From assembly GCA_013205085.1 (NCBI GenBank), contig JABMLH010000005.1, positions 200,915 to 264,914 on the forward strand: DNA of 64,000 bases. Direction: 5' to 3'. Shown one piece after another: positions 37,571 to 46,495 of this stretch. The notes beneath the pieces are model-generated. The model was not told the DNA's origin, ran no database searches, and saw only the letters and a program-made list of their open reading frames with translations. Origin of the DNA: Microbacteriaceae bacterium VKM Ac-2854. GTDB lineage: Bacteria > Actinomycetota > Actinomycetes > Actinomycetales > Microbacteriaceae. How positions within the stretch are numbered: the stretch's first letter is position 1; every line of letters begins with the position of its first letter. Made by a program: the position numbers and the translations under genes.

Positions 37571-38599
37571 ATGGATCAGCACGACGAGACGCTCGACCCG
37601 GTCGCGGCGCTGAACGAGATCGCGTTCCGACTCGAACGCGAGTTCGCGCCGGCGTTCAAGGTGAAGGCGTTCCGCAAGGCCATCGCCCTCCTCGACGGGA
37701 TGGACGATCTGCCGGCGCGGCTCGCGGATGGTCGGCTCCGGCGCACCGCGGGCATCGGCGACACGACCTTCGGCGTGATCCGCGAGGCGTTGGACGGCGA
37801 GGTTCCGGCCTACCTGCAGAAGCTGCGTGAGCGCGCGGAGCCGCTGTCGCGTCCGGCTCCGGGCGACGCTCTGCGCGTGCGCGGTGATCTGCACAGCCAC
37901 AGCGAGTGGTCCGACGGAACCACGAGCATCCGCGCGATGGCCGATGCGGCGCGGTGGCTCGGTCGGGAGTACCTCGCCCTGACCGATCACTCCCCCTCGC
38001 TGAAGGTGGCGAACGGTCTGAGCGCCGAGCGCCTGACGGAACAGTTGGACGAGGTGGCCCGGATCGACGGCGAAGTCGACGACATCCGCCTGCTCGCGGG
38101 CATCGAGGTGGACATCCTCGAATCCGGAGAGCTCGACCAGACGCCGCAGCTGCTCGATCGGCTCGACATCGTCGTCGCGAGTGTGCACTCGAAGCTGCGG
38201 GCGGATCGAGGCACCATGACGCGGCGGATGCTCGCCGGCATCGCGCATCCCCGCACGAACGTGCTCGGGCACTGCACCGGGAGGCTGGTGGCCGGTTCAC
38301 GCGGCACGCGGCCGCCGTCGGAGTTCGACGCCGCCAAGGTCTTCGCCGCGTGCGCGGCCGAGAACGTCGCGGTCGAGATCAACTCGCGGCCCGAACGCCA
38401 GGATCCGCCGGACGAACTGATCGCGGTGGCGCTGGCGGAGGGCTGCCTGTTCAGCATCGACTCGGACGCCCACGCGCCCGGCCACCTCGACGTGATCCCG
38501 CTCGGCGTGCGTCGCGCCGTCGCGGCCGGCATCCCCGCCGAACGCATCATCACCACCTGGCCGCTCCCCCGCCTCCTCGAGTGGGCCGCGCCCTCTTGA
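37571..38599 (+). CDS. PHP-domain protein with PolX-like N-terminus
   Basis: A 342-residue protein. Residues 1 to about 90 resemble the helix-hairpin-helix region that opens PolX polymerases (LNEIAFRLEREF, FKVKAFRKAIALLDGM, RRTAGIGDTTFGVIREAL). From about 105 a PHP phosphoesterase domain follows with metal ligands in RGDLHSHSEWSDG, LALTDHSPSL, LAGIEVDIL, VVASVHSKL, VLGHCTGR and FSIDSDAHAPG. The nucleotidyltransferase of true PolX is missing. This combination is common in actinobacteria and suggests a DNA-repair nuclease or phosphatase. The ATG is six bases after CAGGAT. It is divergent from the exonuclease gene. Confidence 0.88.
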   Translation: MDQHDETLDPVAALNEIAFRLEREFAPAFKVKAFRKAIALLDGMDDLPARLADGRLRRTAGIGDTTFGVIREALDGEVPAYLQKLRERAEPLSRPAPGDALRVRGDLHSHSEWSDGTTSIRAMADAARWLGREYLALTDHSPSLKVANGLSAERLTEQLDEVARIDGEVDDIRLLAGIEVDILESGELDQTPQLLDRLDIVVASVHSKLRADRGTMTRRMLAGIAHPRTNVLGHCTGRLVAGSRGTRPPSEFDAAKVFAACAAENVAVEINSRPERQDPPDELIAVALAEGCLFSIDSDAHAPGHLDVIPLGVRRAVAAGIPAERIITTWPLPRLLEWAAPS

Positions 38600-38666
38600 C
38601 CCGCACTCGTCGCGACCCCGCGCCGTCCGCCCCGCTCCCTCGTTCCGCGCGGTGACCCGGGCCGGC

Positions 38667-38694
38667 CGAGGGAGCCACGTGTGCGGCTCCCTCG
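38667..38694. terminator. terminator between PHP gene and aceB
   Basis: CGAGGGAGCC (38667-38676) pairs perfectly with GGCTCCCTCG (38685-38694) around an 8-base loop, between two convergent genes, so it could serve both. Confidence 0.7.
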
Positions 38695-38731
38695 TCGGAG
38701 GCTCGATCCCCTCGAGGACTGGCGGAGGGGG

Positions 38732-40423
38732 TCAGTTGGCGAAGTGGCGGGCGTAGGCGCCGATCGTCAGGAAGGTCGCGAAGTCCTCGGCCAGGGAGAC
38801 TTCGCGCAGGATCTCGGCCGCATCGTGGAAGCGGTCGTCCGGCGCCCAGGCCTGCGCGTCGGCGATCTCGGTGATCAGGCCATCGACGTGGGCGCGAGTG
38901 ATCGTCGTCCCTTCGGCCGTGACCGTGCCGTTGCGCACCCACTGCCAGAGCTGACTGCGCGAGATCTCCGCCGTCGCCGCATCCTCCATCAGGTCGTCGA
39001 TGGCCACGGCGCCGAGCCCACGCAGCCACGCCTCGATGTACTTCAGCGCGATCCTGACGTTGTCGCGCACTCCGAGATCGGTGACCGTGCCCTCGGCCGA
39101 ACCGACGTCGAGCAGGTCCGCGGCGCTCACCGACACGTCCTCTCGCAGCCGCCCGAGCTGGTTCGGCCGTGAGCCGAGCACGGCGTCGAACTCCGCCCGC
39201 GCCGTCTCGATCAGGTCCGGATGCGCCACCCAGGTGCCGTCGAAGCCGTCGCCCGCCTCGCGGCGTTTGTCCGCGGCGACCTGGGCCAACGCGTTGCGGG
39301 TCACGGCCGGCTCGCGGCGGTTCGGGATGAACGCCGACATCCCGCCGATCGCGTGCGCACCGCGGGCGTGACAGGTCTGCACCAGCAGCTCGGTGTAGGC
39401 CCGCATGAACGGCACGGTCATCGTGATCTGCTTGCGGTCCGGCAGCACGAACCGCGGACCGCGCTCGCGGAAGTTCTTGATCAGGCTGAAGATGTAGTCC
39501 CAGCGCCCGGCGTTCAGCCCGGCGCAGTGCTCCCGCAGTTCGAACAGGATCTCCTCCATCTCGAACGCCGCCGGGATCGTCTCGATCAGCACCGTGGCGC
39601 GGATGGTACCGCGCTGCATGTCGAGGTACTCCTCCGTGAACGAGAAGACCCGATCCCACAGCCGCGCCTCGCGCGCCGACTCCAGCTTGGGCAGGTAGAA
39701 GTACGGCCCGTGGCCCTGCTCGATCAACGCGTGGGCGTTGTGGAACACGTAGAGCCCGTAGTCGACGAAGGATGCCGAGGCGGCCATCCGCTGCCCGCTG
39801 CGATTCACGAAGGTCAGGTGCCGCTCGACCAGGTGCAGCCCGCGCGGGCGCATCACGATCGTCGGGCCGCCGTTCTCCAACACGTCGGCGTTCAGCGCGT
39901 AGCGCTTGCCCTCCGGCGAGTCGAAGTCGATCCGGCGCCGGATCGCGTCGACCAGCGAGATCTGTCCGCCGATCACGTTCGCCCAGGTCGGACTCATCGC
40001 GTCCTCGTGATCGGCGAGCCAGACCTTCGCGCCCGAGTTCATCGCGTTGATCGTCATCTTCCGATCGGTCGGGCCCGTGATCTCGACCCGGCGATCGTGC
40101 AGGCCGGGCCCGGCACCGGCGACGCGCCAGTCCCGGTCCTCCCGGATGTGCGCGGTCTCGGGACGGAAGCCGAGGTCGCGGCCGTTGGCCAGTTCGCGGC
40201 CGCGCACCATCCGGCGCCGCATCAGCTCGCCGCGCTCGCCCGCGAACTGCTGGTGCAGCTCGGTGAGGAAGGAAAGGGCTTCGGGAGTGAGGATCTCGTC
40301 GTACCGGTCGCGCGCCTCGCCCTCGACCCGCAGGTGGGCGGTCGAGATGGCGATGGGTTGAGTGAACGCGAACGCGGGCTCGTTGGTCTCGGTCGCGGGC
40401 GGGGATTGGATCATGGTGTTCAT
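38732..40423 (-). CDS. aceB: malate synthase A
   Basis: Second enzyme of the glyoxylate shunt: condenses glyoxylate with acetyl-CoA to malate. The 563-residue product has the family motifs GREL and FRPETAHIREDRDW near the N-terminus, INAMNSGAKVWLADHEDAMS, IVMRPRGLHLVE, TVLIETIPAAFEMEEIL (with the catalytic arginine upstream), the signature RWDYIFSLIKNFRERG and GGMSAFIPNR. Length and motifs fit the A isoform rather than the longer G isoform. GGAGC precedes the ATG. It lies 70 bases downstream of aceA on the same strand, so the two shunt genes form an operon. Confidence 0.97.
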   Translation of the reverse strand: MNTMIQSPPATETNEPAFAFTQPIAISTAHLRVEGEARDRYDEILTPEALSFLTELHQQFAGERGELMRRRMVRGRELANGRDLGFRPETAHIREDRDWRVAGAGPGLHDRRVEITGPTDRKMTINAMNSGAKVWLADHEDAMSPTWANVIGGQISLVDAIRRRIDFDSPEGKRYALNADVLENGGPTIVMRPRGLHLVERHLTFVNRSGQRMAASASFVDYGLYVFHNAHALIEQGHGPYFYLPKLESAREARLWDRVFSFTEEYLDMQRGTIRATVLIETIPAAFEMEEILFELREHCAGLNAGRWDYIFSLIKNFRERGPRFVLPDRKQITMTVPFMRAYTELLVQTCHARGAHAIGGMSAFIPNRREPAVTRNALAQVAADKRREAGDGFDGTWVAHPDLIETARAEFDAVLGSRPNQLGRLREDVSVSAADLLDVGSAEGTVTDLGVRDNVRIALKYIEAWLRGLGAVAIDDLMEDAATAEISRSQLWQWVRNGTVTAEGTTITRAHVDGLITEIADAQAWAPDDRFHDAAEILREVSLAEDFATFLTIGAYARHFAN

Positions 40424-40493
40424 CGGAGTGCTCCGTTGCAGTCGAAGGACGGTGGGCAGTGGTTTCGGCGGCCTCGACCGCCGAGGGGGTGGA

Positions 40494-41837
40494 TCAGAAC
40501 TGGGCGGCCTCGGTGGATCCCACCAGGGCGAGGGTGGCGCTCTCCGGGTTGAGCGTCGTGGAGACCAGGTCGAAATAGCCGGTGCCGACCTCGCGCTGAT
40601 GCTTCGTGGCGGTGTAGCCGCTCGCCTCCGAGGCGATCTCGGCCTCCTGGAGCTCGACGTAGGCGCTCATGGCGCGGTCCGCGTAGTCCTGGGCGAGGGT
40701 GAACATCGAGTGATTCAGGGCGTGGAAGCCGGCCAGGGTGATGAACTGGAAGGCGTAGCCCATCGCGGCCAGCTCGCGCTGGAACGAGGCGATCTGCGCA
40801 TCGTCGAGGTGCTTCTTCCAGTTGAAGGACGGCGAGCAGTTGTAGGCCAGCTTCTTGTCCGGATACACCGAGTGGATCGAATCGGCGAAGCGTCGCGCCA
40901 GCTCGATGTCGGGCTCCGACGACTCCACCCAGAGCAGATCCGCGTACGGGGCGTAGGCGTGGCCGCGAGCGATCACGGTGTCGATGCCGGGGGTGACCCG
41001 GTAGAAGCCCTCCGCCGTCCGCTCCCCGGTGAGGAACTGCGCGTCGCGCGGATCGACATCGCTGGTGATCAGGTCGGCGGCGAGCGAATCGGTGCGCGCG
41101 ATGATCACGGTCGGCACGCCGGCGACGTCGGCCGCGAGTCGGGCCGCGTTCAGGGTGCGGATGTGCTGGCTGGTGGGGATCAGGACCTTGCCGCCCATGT
41201 GGCCGCACTTCTTCTCGCTGGCGAGTTGGTCCTCCCAGTGCACGCCGGCGGCGCCGGCCGCGATCATCGACTGCATCAACTCATACGCGTTGAGGGGCCC
41301 GCCGAACCCGGCCTCCGCGTCGGCGACGATCGGGGCGAGCCAGTCGATGCCGGCGGATCCGGAGGAGGCGGCGCCCTCCGACGACTCGATCTGGTCGGCG
41401 CGCAGCAGCGCGTTGTTGATCCGGCGCACGACCGAGGGCACCGAATTGGCGGGGTAGAGGCTCTGATCGGGGTAGGTCTGCCCCGAGAGGTTGGCGTCGG
41501 CAGCGACCTGCCAGCCCGAGAGGTAGATCGCCTTCAGGCCGCCACGCACCTGCTGCACGGCCTGGTTGCCCGTGAGCGCACCGAGCGCCGGCACCCACTC
41601 CTCGGTGTGGATGAGGTCCCACAGCCGCTCGGCACCTCGGCGAGCCAGAGTGTGCTCCTCGGCGACGGAACCGCGCAGCCGGACGACATCGGCGGCGGAG
41701 TAGTCGCGACGGATGCCGTCCCAGCGGGGGCTGAGTTCCCAGTCGGCCGCGAGGTCTTCCGCGCTCTGGGTCTGGTCGCCGGGGCGACGGGCGTCGGGGG
41801 CTGCCGGAGTGGCTCCGGTTCCGCGAGTGAATGGCAT
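40494..41837 (-). CDS. aceA: isocitrate lyase
   Basis: First enzyme of the glyoxylate shunt: splits isocitrate to glyoxylate and succinate, allowing growth on acetate and fatty acids. The 447-residue product begins [20 protein letters not shown] and carries the catalytic signature KKCGHMGG, with the active-site cysteine at residue 211. WEDQLASE before it, [15 protein letters not shown] and the C-terminal [12 protein letters not shown] are also present. The ATG at 41837 is preceded by AAGGAG; a long in-frame upstream extension is a GC-rich artefact. It is divergent from a RamB-like regulator and followed by aceB. Confidence 0.98.
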   Translation of the reverse strand: MPFTRGTGATPAAPDARRPGDQTQSAEDLAADWELSPRWDGIRRDYSAADVVRLRGSVAEEHTLARRGAERLWDLIHTEEWVPALGALTGNQAVQQVRGGLKAIYLSGWQVAADANLSGQTYPDQSLYPANSVPSVVRRINNALLRADQIESSEGAASSGSAGIDWLAPIVADAEAGFGGPLNAYELMQSMIAAGAAGVHWEDQLASEKKCGHMGGKVLIPTSQHIRTLNAARLAADVAGVPTVIIARTDSLAADLITSDVDPRDAQFLTGERTAEGFYRVTPGIDTVIARGHAYAPYADLLWVESSEPDIELARRFADSIHSVYPDKKLAYNCSPSFNWKKHLDDAQIASFQRELAAMGYAFQFITLAGFHALNHSMFTLAQDYADRAMSAYVELQEAEIASEASGYTATKHQREVGTGYFDLVSTTLNPESATLALVGSTEAAQF

Positions 41838-42025
41838 AAGGTGCTCCTTCTTCGTCGAAGTCGATACCCCGATCCTGCGGCCGGGTCCGCCCCGCGACGC
41901 TGGTTCCGTCGGGAGAAGATGTCGGGAAGTTCTTCGCAATGAAAGGCAACCTTTTTCGGCCCTTCGGCGGAACTTCCGCCGATCTTCTGCTGGCCTCAGC
42001 GCGCAGGATCTGACACCGTGAGCGC
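41838..42025. promoter_or_regulatory. divergent aceA/ramB control region
   Basis: A 188-base gap between divergent genes. On the minus strand GTTGCCTTTCATTGCGAA (around 41933-41950) contains two TTGC words, loosely like the RamB motif of Corynebacterium (core TTTGCAAA), but it does not match it well. A small CGGCGGAA/TTCCGCCG hairpin lies at about 41968-41983. CAGGAT at 42005-42010 is a possible -10 box for the regulator. Confidence 0.35.
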
Positions 42026-43528
42026 ATGAACTCGATGATGAGGAGAGGAACCGTCGCCCCGAGCGCGCCGGCCGAGCCGTTCGCCGACGCGGTCGCCCTC
42101 GGACGCCGCATCCGCGCGATCCGCAAGCAACGCGGAATGACGCTCGACGCCCTGGCGGAGGCGATCGGCCGCGCGCCGAGCCAGGTCTCGGTGATCGAGA
42201 ACGGCAAGCGCGAGCCGCGCCTGTCGATGGTGCAGACGATCGCCAGGGCGCTCGACGTCTCGGCCGAGGAACTGTTCGCCGGCTCACCGGCTTCGCACCG
42301 CGAGGCCCTAGAGGTGCGCCTGGCGCGGGCGCAGCGCGGACCGCTCTACGGCAGCCTCGGCCTGCCGGCGCTGCGCGTCGGCCCGAGCCTCTCGACCGAG
42401 GCGATCGAGACGATCCTGCGTTTGCACGACGAATTGGAGCGCGTGCACACGGAGCGCGCCGCGACACCGGAGGAGGCGCGGCGGGCGAACATCGAGTTGC
42501 GCGCCCTGATGCGTGCCCGCGGCAACTACTTCCCCGAGATCGAGCGGGTCGCGAACGACCTGCTCGCCGCCGTCGGGCATCGCGGCGGACCGCTGACGCA
42601 GCGGGACACCGCCGACCTCGCCGATCACCTCGGCTTCTCACTGCACTACGTGACCGACCTGCCGCATTCGACGCGCTCCGTGCTGGACCGCAGCCACGGC
42701 CGGGTCTACCTGCCGCAGCGCATCCGCTCGGGCGGCGACCCCCGCTCGGCCGTGCTGCAGTCGCTGGCGAACCACATCCTGGGGCACCGCGAGCCGGGCG
42801 ACTACGCCGAGTTCCTCCGTCAGCGGGTGGAGGCGAATTACCTGGCCGCTGCGCTGCTGCTGCCCGAGCCGGACGCCGTGCGGATGCTGGACGAGGCGAA
42901 GCAGTACCGCCGGCTCTCCATCGAGGACCTTCGTGACGCCTTCGCCGTCTCCTACGAGACCGCGGCGCACCGCTTCACCAATCTGGCGACCCGACACCTG
43001 GGCATCCCGGTGCACTTCATGAAGGTGCACGAGTCCGGCGTCGTCACCAAGGCGTACGAGAACGACGACGTCTGCTTCCCCACGGACGCACTCGGCGCGA
43101 TCGAGGGGCAGCGGGTCTGCCGGAACTGGACGGCCCGGACGGTGTTCGCCGTCGACGACCGGTTCAATCCGTTCTACCAGTACACCGACACGCCGACCGG
43201 AACCTACTGGTGCACCTCTCGGGTGCGGCCGACCGACGACGGCGAGTTCTCCGTGTCGGTCGGTGTGCCCTTCGCCGAGGTGAGGTGGTTCCGCGGTCGC
43301 GACACCCCGCACCGAGCCGTCTCCCGCTGCCCGGACGCCGCCTGCTGCAGCAGCGCTCCCGACGAACTCCGACGACGCTGGGCGCAGGCCTGGCCGACGG
43401 CGCGTCCCCACGCCAGCGTTCTCACCGCACTGCCGCAGGGCCCGTTCCCGGGGGTGGACACCACCGAGGTGTACGCCTTTCTGGAAGCGCACGCACCGAC
43501 CCCGCGGGAGCCGCGAACATCGGACTGA
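42026..43528 (+). CDS. RamB-like XRE/ImmA-domain regulator of acetate metabolism
   Basis: A 500-residue regulator. An XRE helix-turn-helix at about residues 25-80 ([40 protein letters not shown]) is followed by a central ImmA/IrrE-like domain ([38 protein letters not shown]) and a cysteine-containing C-terminal domain of the short-chain fatty-acyl regulator family ([23 protein letters not shown]). This is the architecture of RamB, which controls aceA and aceB in Corynebacterium glutamicum. Its position divergent from aceA supports the same role here. The acyl-CoA or other ligand is not known from sequence. Confidence 0.92.
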   Translation: MNSMMRRGTVAPSAPAEPFADAVALGRRIRAIRKQRGMTLDALAEAIGRAPSQVSVIENGKREPRLSMVQTIARALDVSAEELFAGSPASHREALEVRLARAQRGPLYGSLGLPALRVGPSLSTEAIETILRLHDELERVHTERAATPEEARRANIELRALMRARGNYFPEIERVANDLLAAVGHRGGPLTQRDTADLADHLGFSLHYVTDLPHSTRSVLDRSHGRVYLPQRIRSGGDPRSAVLQSLANHILGHREPGDYAEFLRQRVEANYLAAALLLPEPDAVRMLDEAKQYRRLSIEDLRDAFAVSYETAAHRFTNLATRHLGIPVHFMKVHESGVVTKAYENDDVCFPTDALGAIEGQRVCRNWTARTVFAVDDRFNPFYQYTDTPTGTYWCTSRVRPTDDGEFSVSVGVPFAEVRWFRGRDTPHRAVSRCPDAACCSSAPDELRRRWAQAWPTARPHASVLTALPQGPFPGVDTTEVYAFLEAHAPTPREPRTSD

Positions 43529-43542
43529 TCCCCCTGCCTCCC

Positions 43543-43917
43543 CTACGCCGCGGGCCGGGCGAACAGGTTCACGACGTTGCCGTCCGGATCTCGGAACAAC
43601 ACCGAGCGGTTGCCCCACGGCATGGTGGTCGGTTCGAGAACGATGTCGTGCAGCGACGAGCGCAGGCGCGCGAACTCGGCGTCGACGTCGCCCACGAGGA
43701 ACTCCAGGATGATCGACGCGTTCGCACCGGGTCGCGGCGCCGCAGCTCCCAACATGGCGACGGTCGCCGTGCTGCCGATCGCGAGCGTAGCCGTTGCGGT
43801 ACGGATCTCGGCGAAGACGGGCGCCGGGCGCACGGCGACCTCGCCGGTCACGAGCTCGTAGAACGCTGCGAGGCGGTCGACGTCCTCGGTGATGATGCGG
43901 ATGGATGCGAACTCCAC
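43543..43917 (-). CDS. VOC-family (glyoxalase/bleomycin-resistance fold) protein
   Basis: A 124-residue single vicinal-oxygen-chelate domain. It starts FASIRIITEDVDRLAAFYEL and ends LFRDPDGNVVNLFAR, the beginning and end signatures of the fold. The GTG at 43917 follows AAGGGAG; a longer in-frame start upstream is unconserved. The substrate cannot be inferred. It ends close to the convergent RamB-like gene and is followed upstream by an NmrA-like gene on the same strand, about 106 bases away, so the two may form an operon under the TetR regulator. Confidence 0.85.
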   Translation of the reverse strand: MEFASIRIITEDVDRLAAFYELVTGEVAVRPAPVFAEIRTATATLAIGSTATVAMLGAAAPRPGANASIILEFLVGDVDAEFARLRSSLHDIVLEPTTMPWGNRSVLFRDPDGNVVNLFARPAA

Positions 43918-44023
43918 GGTGGTACTCCCTTCGGCCGGCCCGCTCGAGCCGTTGCGGTGATCCTGCCGCAGACCACCGACATCGAGTGCTGCCGCTGCGC
44001 GGTTCGTGGCGGATCGGCGCCGC

Positions 44024-44881
44024 TCAGTGACCCGACGGTCGCGCCAGCTCGTCGCGCACGCTGCGCGGCTCACGGCCCAGCAGCTGAGAGAGCAGCGGAT
44101 CCGTGCGGGCGAAGAATCCGTCCCGCGCCGCCTCGTACATGCCCAGGACGAACCGGCTCATGAACTCCGGCTGACCCGCCGCCGCTTGCGCGGCGAACCA
44201 GTCCGCCTCGGAGAGCCGCGTGAAGGTGACCGGAGCGCTCGTCACGTCGCTCGCGATCTCCGCGATCTCGGCGAAGGTCGGCGCGTCCCGGGCTGTCAGG
44301 GTCACCGGCCCGTCGTAGCCGCCGCCCGCGGCGAGGATGACCGCAGCGGCCTCCGCCGCGTCTTCGCGCGCCGTCCACGACACCGGGCCGTCCACCGGAA
44401 CCGCGATCGTTCCGCTCTCGCGCCAGGGTCCGGCGAGCCACGCCAGGCTGTGCGCGTAGAAGCCGTTGCGCAACGCGGTCCACGCCAGACCCGACTGCGC
44501 CAGCAACTCCTCCGTCGCGGCGTGATCGCGCCCCGGACCGAACGGAGTGTGCGCCGAGGCGCCCTGGTGGCTCGTGTAGAGAACGCGTCCGACCCCGGCA
44601 GCCACGGCCGCGTCGATCGCCGCGCGGTGCAGGAGCACGGCGTCGGCGGTGGGATCGCTGGAGGAGACCAGCAGGAGTTGATCCGCTCCGTCGAACGCGG
44701 CGGGCAACGACGTCGGATTGGCGTAGTCGGCTCGCCGCACCCGAATGCCGCGATCCGCGAATCGTTGGGCTTTCGCTGGGTCGCGCACGGCGACGGTGAT
44801 CTCGGACGCCGAGGTCCGCTGCAGCAGGTGATCGACGGTCGCGCCGTTCAACGCTCCGGTCGCTCCGGTGATGACGATCAT
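44024..44881 (-). CDS. NmrA/QorB-like NAD(P)-binding oxidoreductase
   Basis: A 285-residue Rossmann protein of the atypical short-chain dehydrogenase (NmrA-like/QorB-like) group. MIVITGATGALNGATVDHLL is the nucleotide-binding N-terminus with GATGAL in place of the usual GATGxxG. LLLVSSSDPTADAVLLHRAAI and GRVLYTSHQGA follow. ATEELLAQSGLAWTALRNGF matches the substrate-pocket region of QorB-like quinone reductases. The ATG at 44881 has AAAGGGA upstream. It is divergent from a TetR gene with a palindromic operator between, the standard arrangement for a TetR-regulated enzyme. Confidence 0.9.
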   Translation of the reverse strand: MIVITGATGALNGATVDHLLQRTSASEITVAVRDPAKAQRFADRGIRVRRADYANPTSLPAAFDGADQLLLVSSSDPTADAVLLHRAAIDAAVAAGVGRVLYTSHQGASAHTPFGPGRDHAATEELLAQSGLAWTALRNGFYAHSLAWLAGPWRESGTIAVPVDGPVSWTAREDAAEAAAVILAAGGGYDGPVTLTARDAPTFAEIAEIASDVTSAPVTFTRLSEADWFAAQAAAGQPEFMSRFVLGMYEAARDGFFARTDPLLSQLLGREPRSVRDELARPSGH

Positions 44882-44897
44882 GGTGGTCCCTTTCGAG

Positions 44898-44966
44898 GTA
44901 TCAATGGAAACACGTTGAGCGTAACACCGGAATTCCATCGATACGCTCGGATCGGTATCATCGATT
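44898..44966. promoter_or_regulatory. TetR operator between NmrA-like and TetR genes
   Basis: GTATCAATGGAA (44898-44909) and TTCCATCGATAC (44933-44944) form an inverted repeat with 11 of 12 positions matching. A further half-site GGTATCATCGAT (44955-44966) overlaps the TetR -10 box TATCAT (44956-44961), which ends six bases before the GTG start. This places the regulator's own promoter and that of the divergent enzyme under the same sites. Confidence 0.6.
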
Positions 44967-44967
44967 C

Positions 44968-45684
44968 GTGATGGATGCAGCCACGGACCGCGATCAGACC
45001 CGCAATCGGATCATCGAGGTCGCCGCGGGACTCCTTCGCGAACACGGCCCGTCCGCCGTGACGACCCGGCGTGTGGCGGCCGACGCCGGCGTGCAGGCGC
45101 CCATGATCTACCGGATCTTCGGCGATAAGGACGGCCTGCTCGAGGCGGTCGCCGAGAACGTCATGGCCGGATTCGTCTCAGCCAAGGCGGCGACCGTGGC
45201 GGCGGCCTCCGCCGAGCAGATCGATCCGTTCCACGATCTGGAGTCGGGCTGGCGCGCGCAGATCGCCTTCGGCCTCGAGAATCCGACGCTCTTCCGCCTC
45301 CTCAGCGAACCGGATCGGGTGCGGGATTCCCCCGCCGCCGCGTCGGGGAAGCAGGTTCTGGAACGGCGGGTACGCCGCGTCGCGGCCACCGGGCGTCTGC
45401 GCGTCAGCGAAAGGCGCGCCGTCGATCTCATCCAGGCCGCAGGCACGGGCGTCATCCAGACGCTGCTCGCGACGCCGATCGCACAACGCGAACTCGGACT
45501 CGCCGACGACGCCTACCAAGCGGTGATGGCACGGATCCTGACCGACGGCCCGTCGCCGCGCGACGGCGATTCCACCGCCGCCATCGTCGCCTTCCGCGCC
45601 ACGGTGTCGGAGCTGGCCGGGATGAGCCCGGCTGAACGAGGATTTATGACCGAATGGCTCGATCGCCTCATCGCGCAGGCCTGA
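44968..45684 (+). CDS. TetR-family transcriptional regulator
   Basis: A 238-residue regulator. The helix-turn-helix is TRNRIIEVAAGLLREHGPSA, VTTRRVAADAGVQAPMIYRIF, then GDKDGLLEAVAENVMAGF. The C-terminal part is a variable ligand domain. The first codon is GTG, directly followed by ATG; the GTG is six bases after the box TATCAT, so a leaderless GTG start is likely. It is divergent from the NmrA-like reductase gene and probably represses it and itself. Confidence 0.92.
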   Translation: MMDAATDRDQTRNRIIEVAAGLLREHGPSAVTTRRVAADAGVQAPMIYRIFGDKDGLLEAVAENVMAGFVSAKAATVAAASAEQIDPFHDLESGWRAQIAFGLENPTLFRLLSEPDRVRDSPAAASGKQVLERRVRRVAATGRLRVSERRAVDLIQAAGTGVIQTLLATPIAQRELGLADDAYQAVMARILTDGPSPRDGDSTAAIVAFRATVSELAGMSPAERGFMTEWLDRLIAQA

Positions 45685-45775
45685 GCCACCGCGTCAGCGG
45701 CGCGCCACGACCCGGTAACGCAGCCCGCGCCGTCGGCCACGGCCGTCGGGCAGCGCCATCGGTCGACGCGAACGC

Positions 45776-46297
45776 TCAGCGCGGCGGTCGCAGCTCGTCG
45801 GCCCGATCGAGGGTGCTGCCGATGATGCGCAGCGATTCGATCAGCGTCGCGGCCTGGGCGCGACTCAAGCCGGCGAGCACCTCGCTCTCCGCGACGACGA
45901 GCGCGCGCATCGCGTCGTCGACGCGACCCGCGCCGCGCGGAGTGAGGGAGACGATCTTGCTGCGCGCATCCGCCGCGTTCTGCTGGCGCGCGATGAGGCC
46001 GCGGGCGCCGAGGCGATCGAGTCGGCCCGAGAGGTTGCCGCTGGTGACCTCCATCCGCGCTGCGAGAGCGGACGGCGTCATTCCCGGCCCACCCTCCTGT
46101 CGCAGGATCGACATCAGTTCGAACTCCCACGGGCGCAGGTCGCTGGCGGCGAAAGAGAGGCGGCGTACCTCGAGAAGCCGCGGACCGAGGCGACGCAGTC
46201 GCGAGACGATGTCGAGCGGCGCGAAGTCCACGTCGGGTAGCACGAACGCCCACGCATCGATGACGGAGTCAACGTCGTCGTCTTCGTTCAGTTTCAC
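45776..46297 (-). CDS. MarR-family transcriptional regulator
   Basis: A 173-residue winged-helix regulator. The DNA-binding region reads PSALAARMEVTSGNLSGRLD, RLGARGLIARQQNAADARSK, IVSLTPRGAGRVD, the classic MarR recognition helix and beta-wing. The N-terminal 40 residues are an acidic extension. The GTG start at 46297 fits the length. It is divergent from an MFS exporter across 198 bases, and regulation of that transporter is the natural inference. Confidence 0.9.
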   Translation of the reverse strand: MKLNEDDDVDSVIDAWAFVLPDVDFAPLDIVSRLRRLGPRLLEVRRLSFAASDLRPWEFELMSILRQEGGPGMTPSALAARMEVTSGNLSGRLDRLGARGLIARQQNAADARSKIVSLTPRGAGRVDDAMRALVVAESEVLAGLSRAQAATLIESLRIIGSTLDRADELRPPR

Positions 46298-46427
46298 GTC
46301 TACTCACACTCCCCGACAAAACTATCCTGCTCGGAGCCGGTCGGACGCTGCCCGCGCATCGGAACACGGGTCGAGCCGCCTCACCCGCGGAACGCTGGAC
46401 AAGCCGACCGTGCACGCCTACATTTAC

Positions 46428-46440
46428 CTACCACTAGTAG
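46428..46440. promoter_or_regulatory. possible MarR site upstream of the MFS gene
   Basis: CTACCACTAGTAG (CTAC-N5-GTAG) lies in an unusually AT-rich stretch followed by six T residues in the otherwise GC-rich divergent gap. It is a plausible operator or promoter, but too short to be sure. Confidence 0.3.
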
Positions 46441-46495
46441 TTTTTTGAGGCGACGACGCCGATCGGCACTCGCCCGTACCCGTAGAGGACGACGC

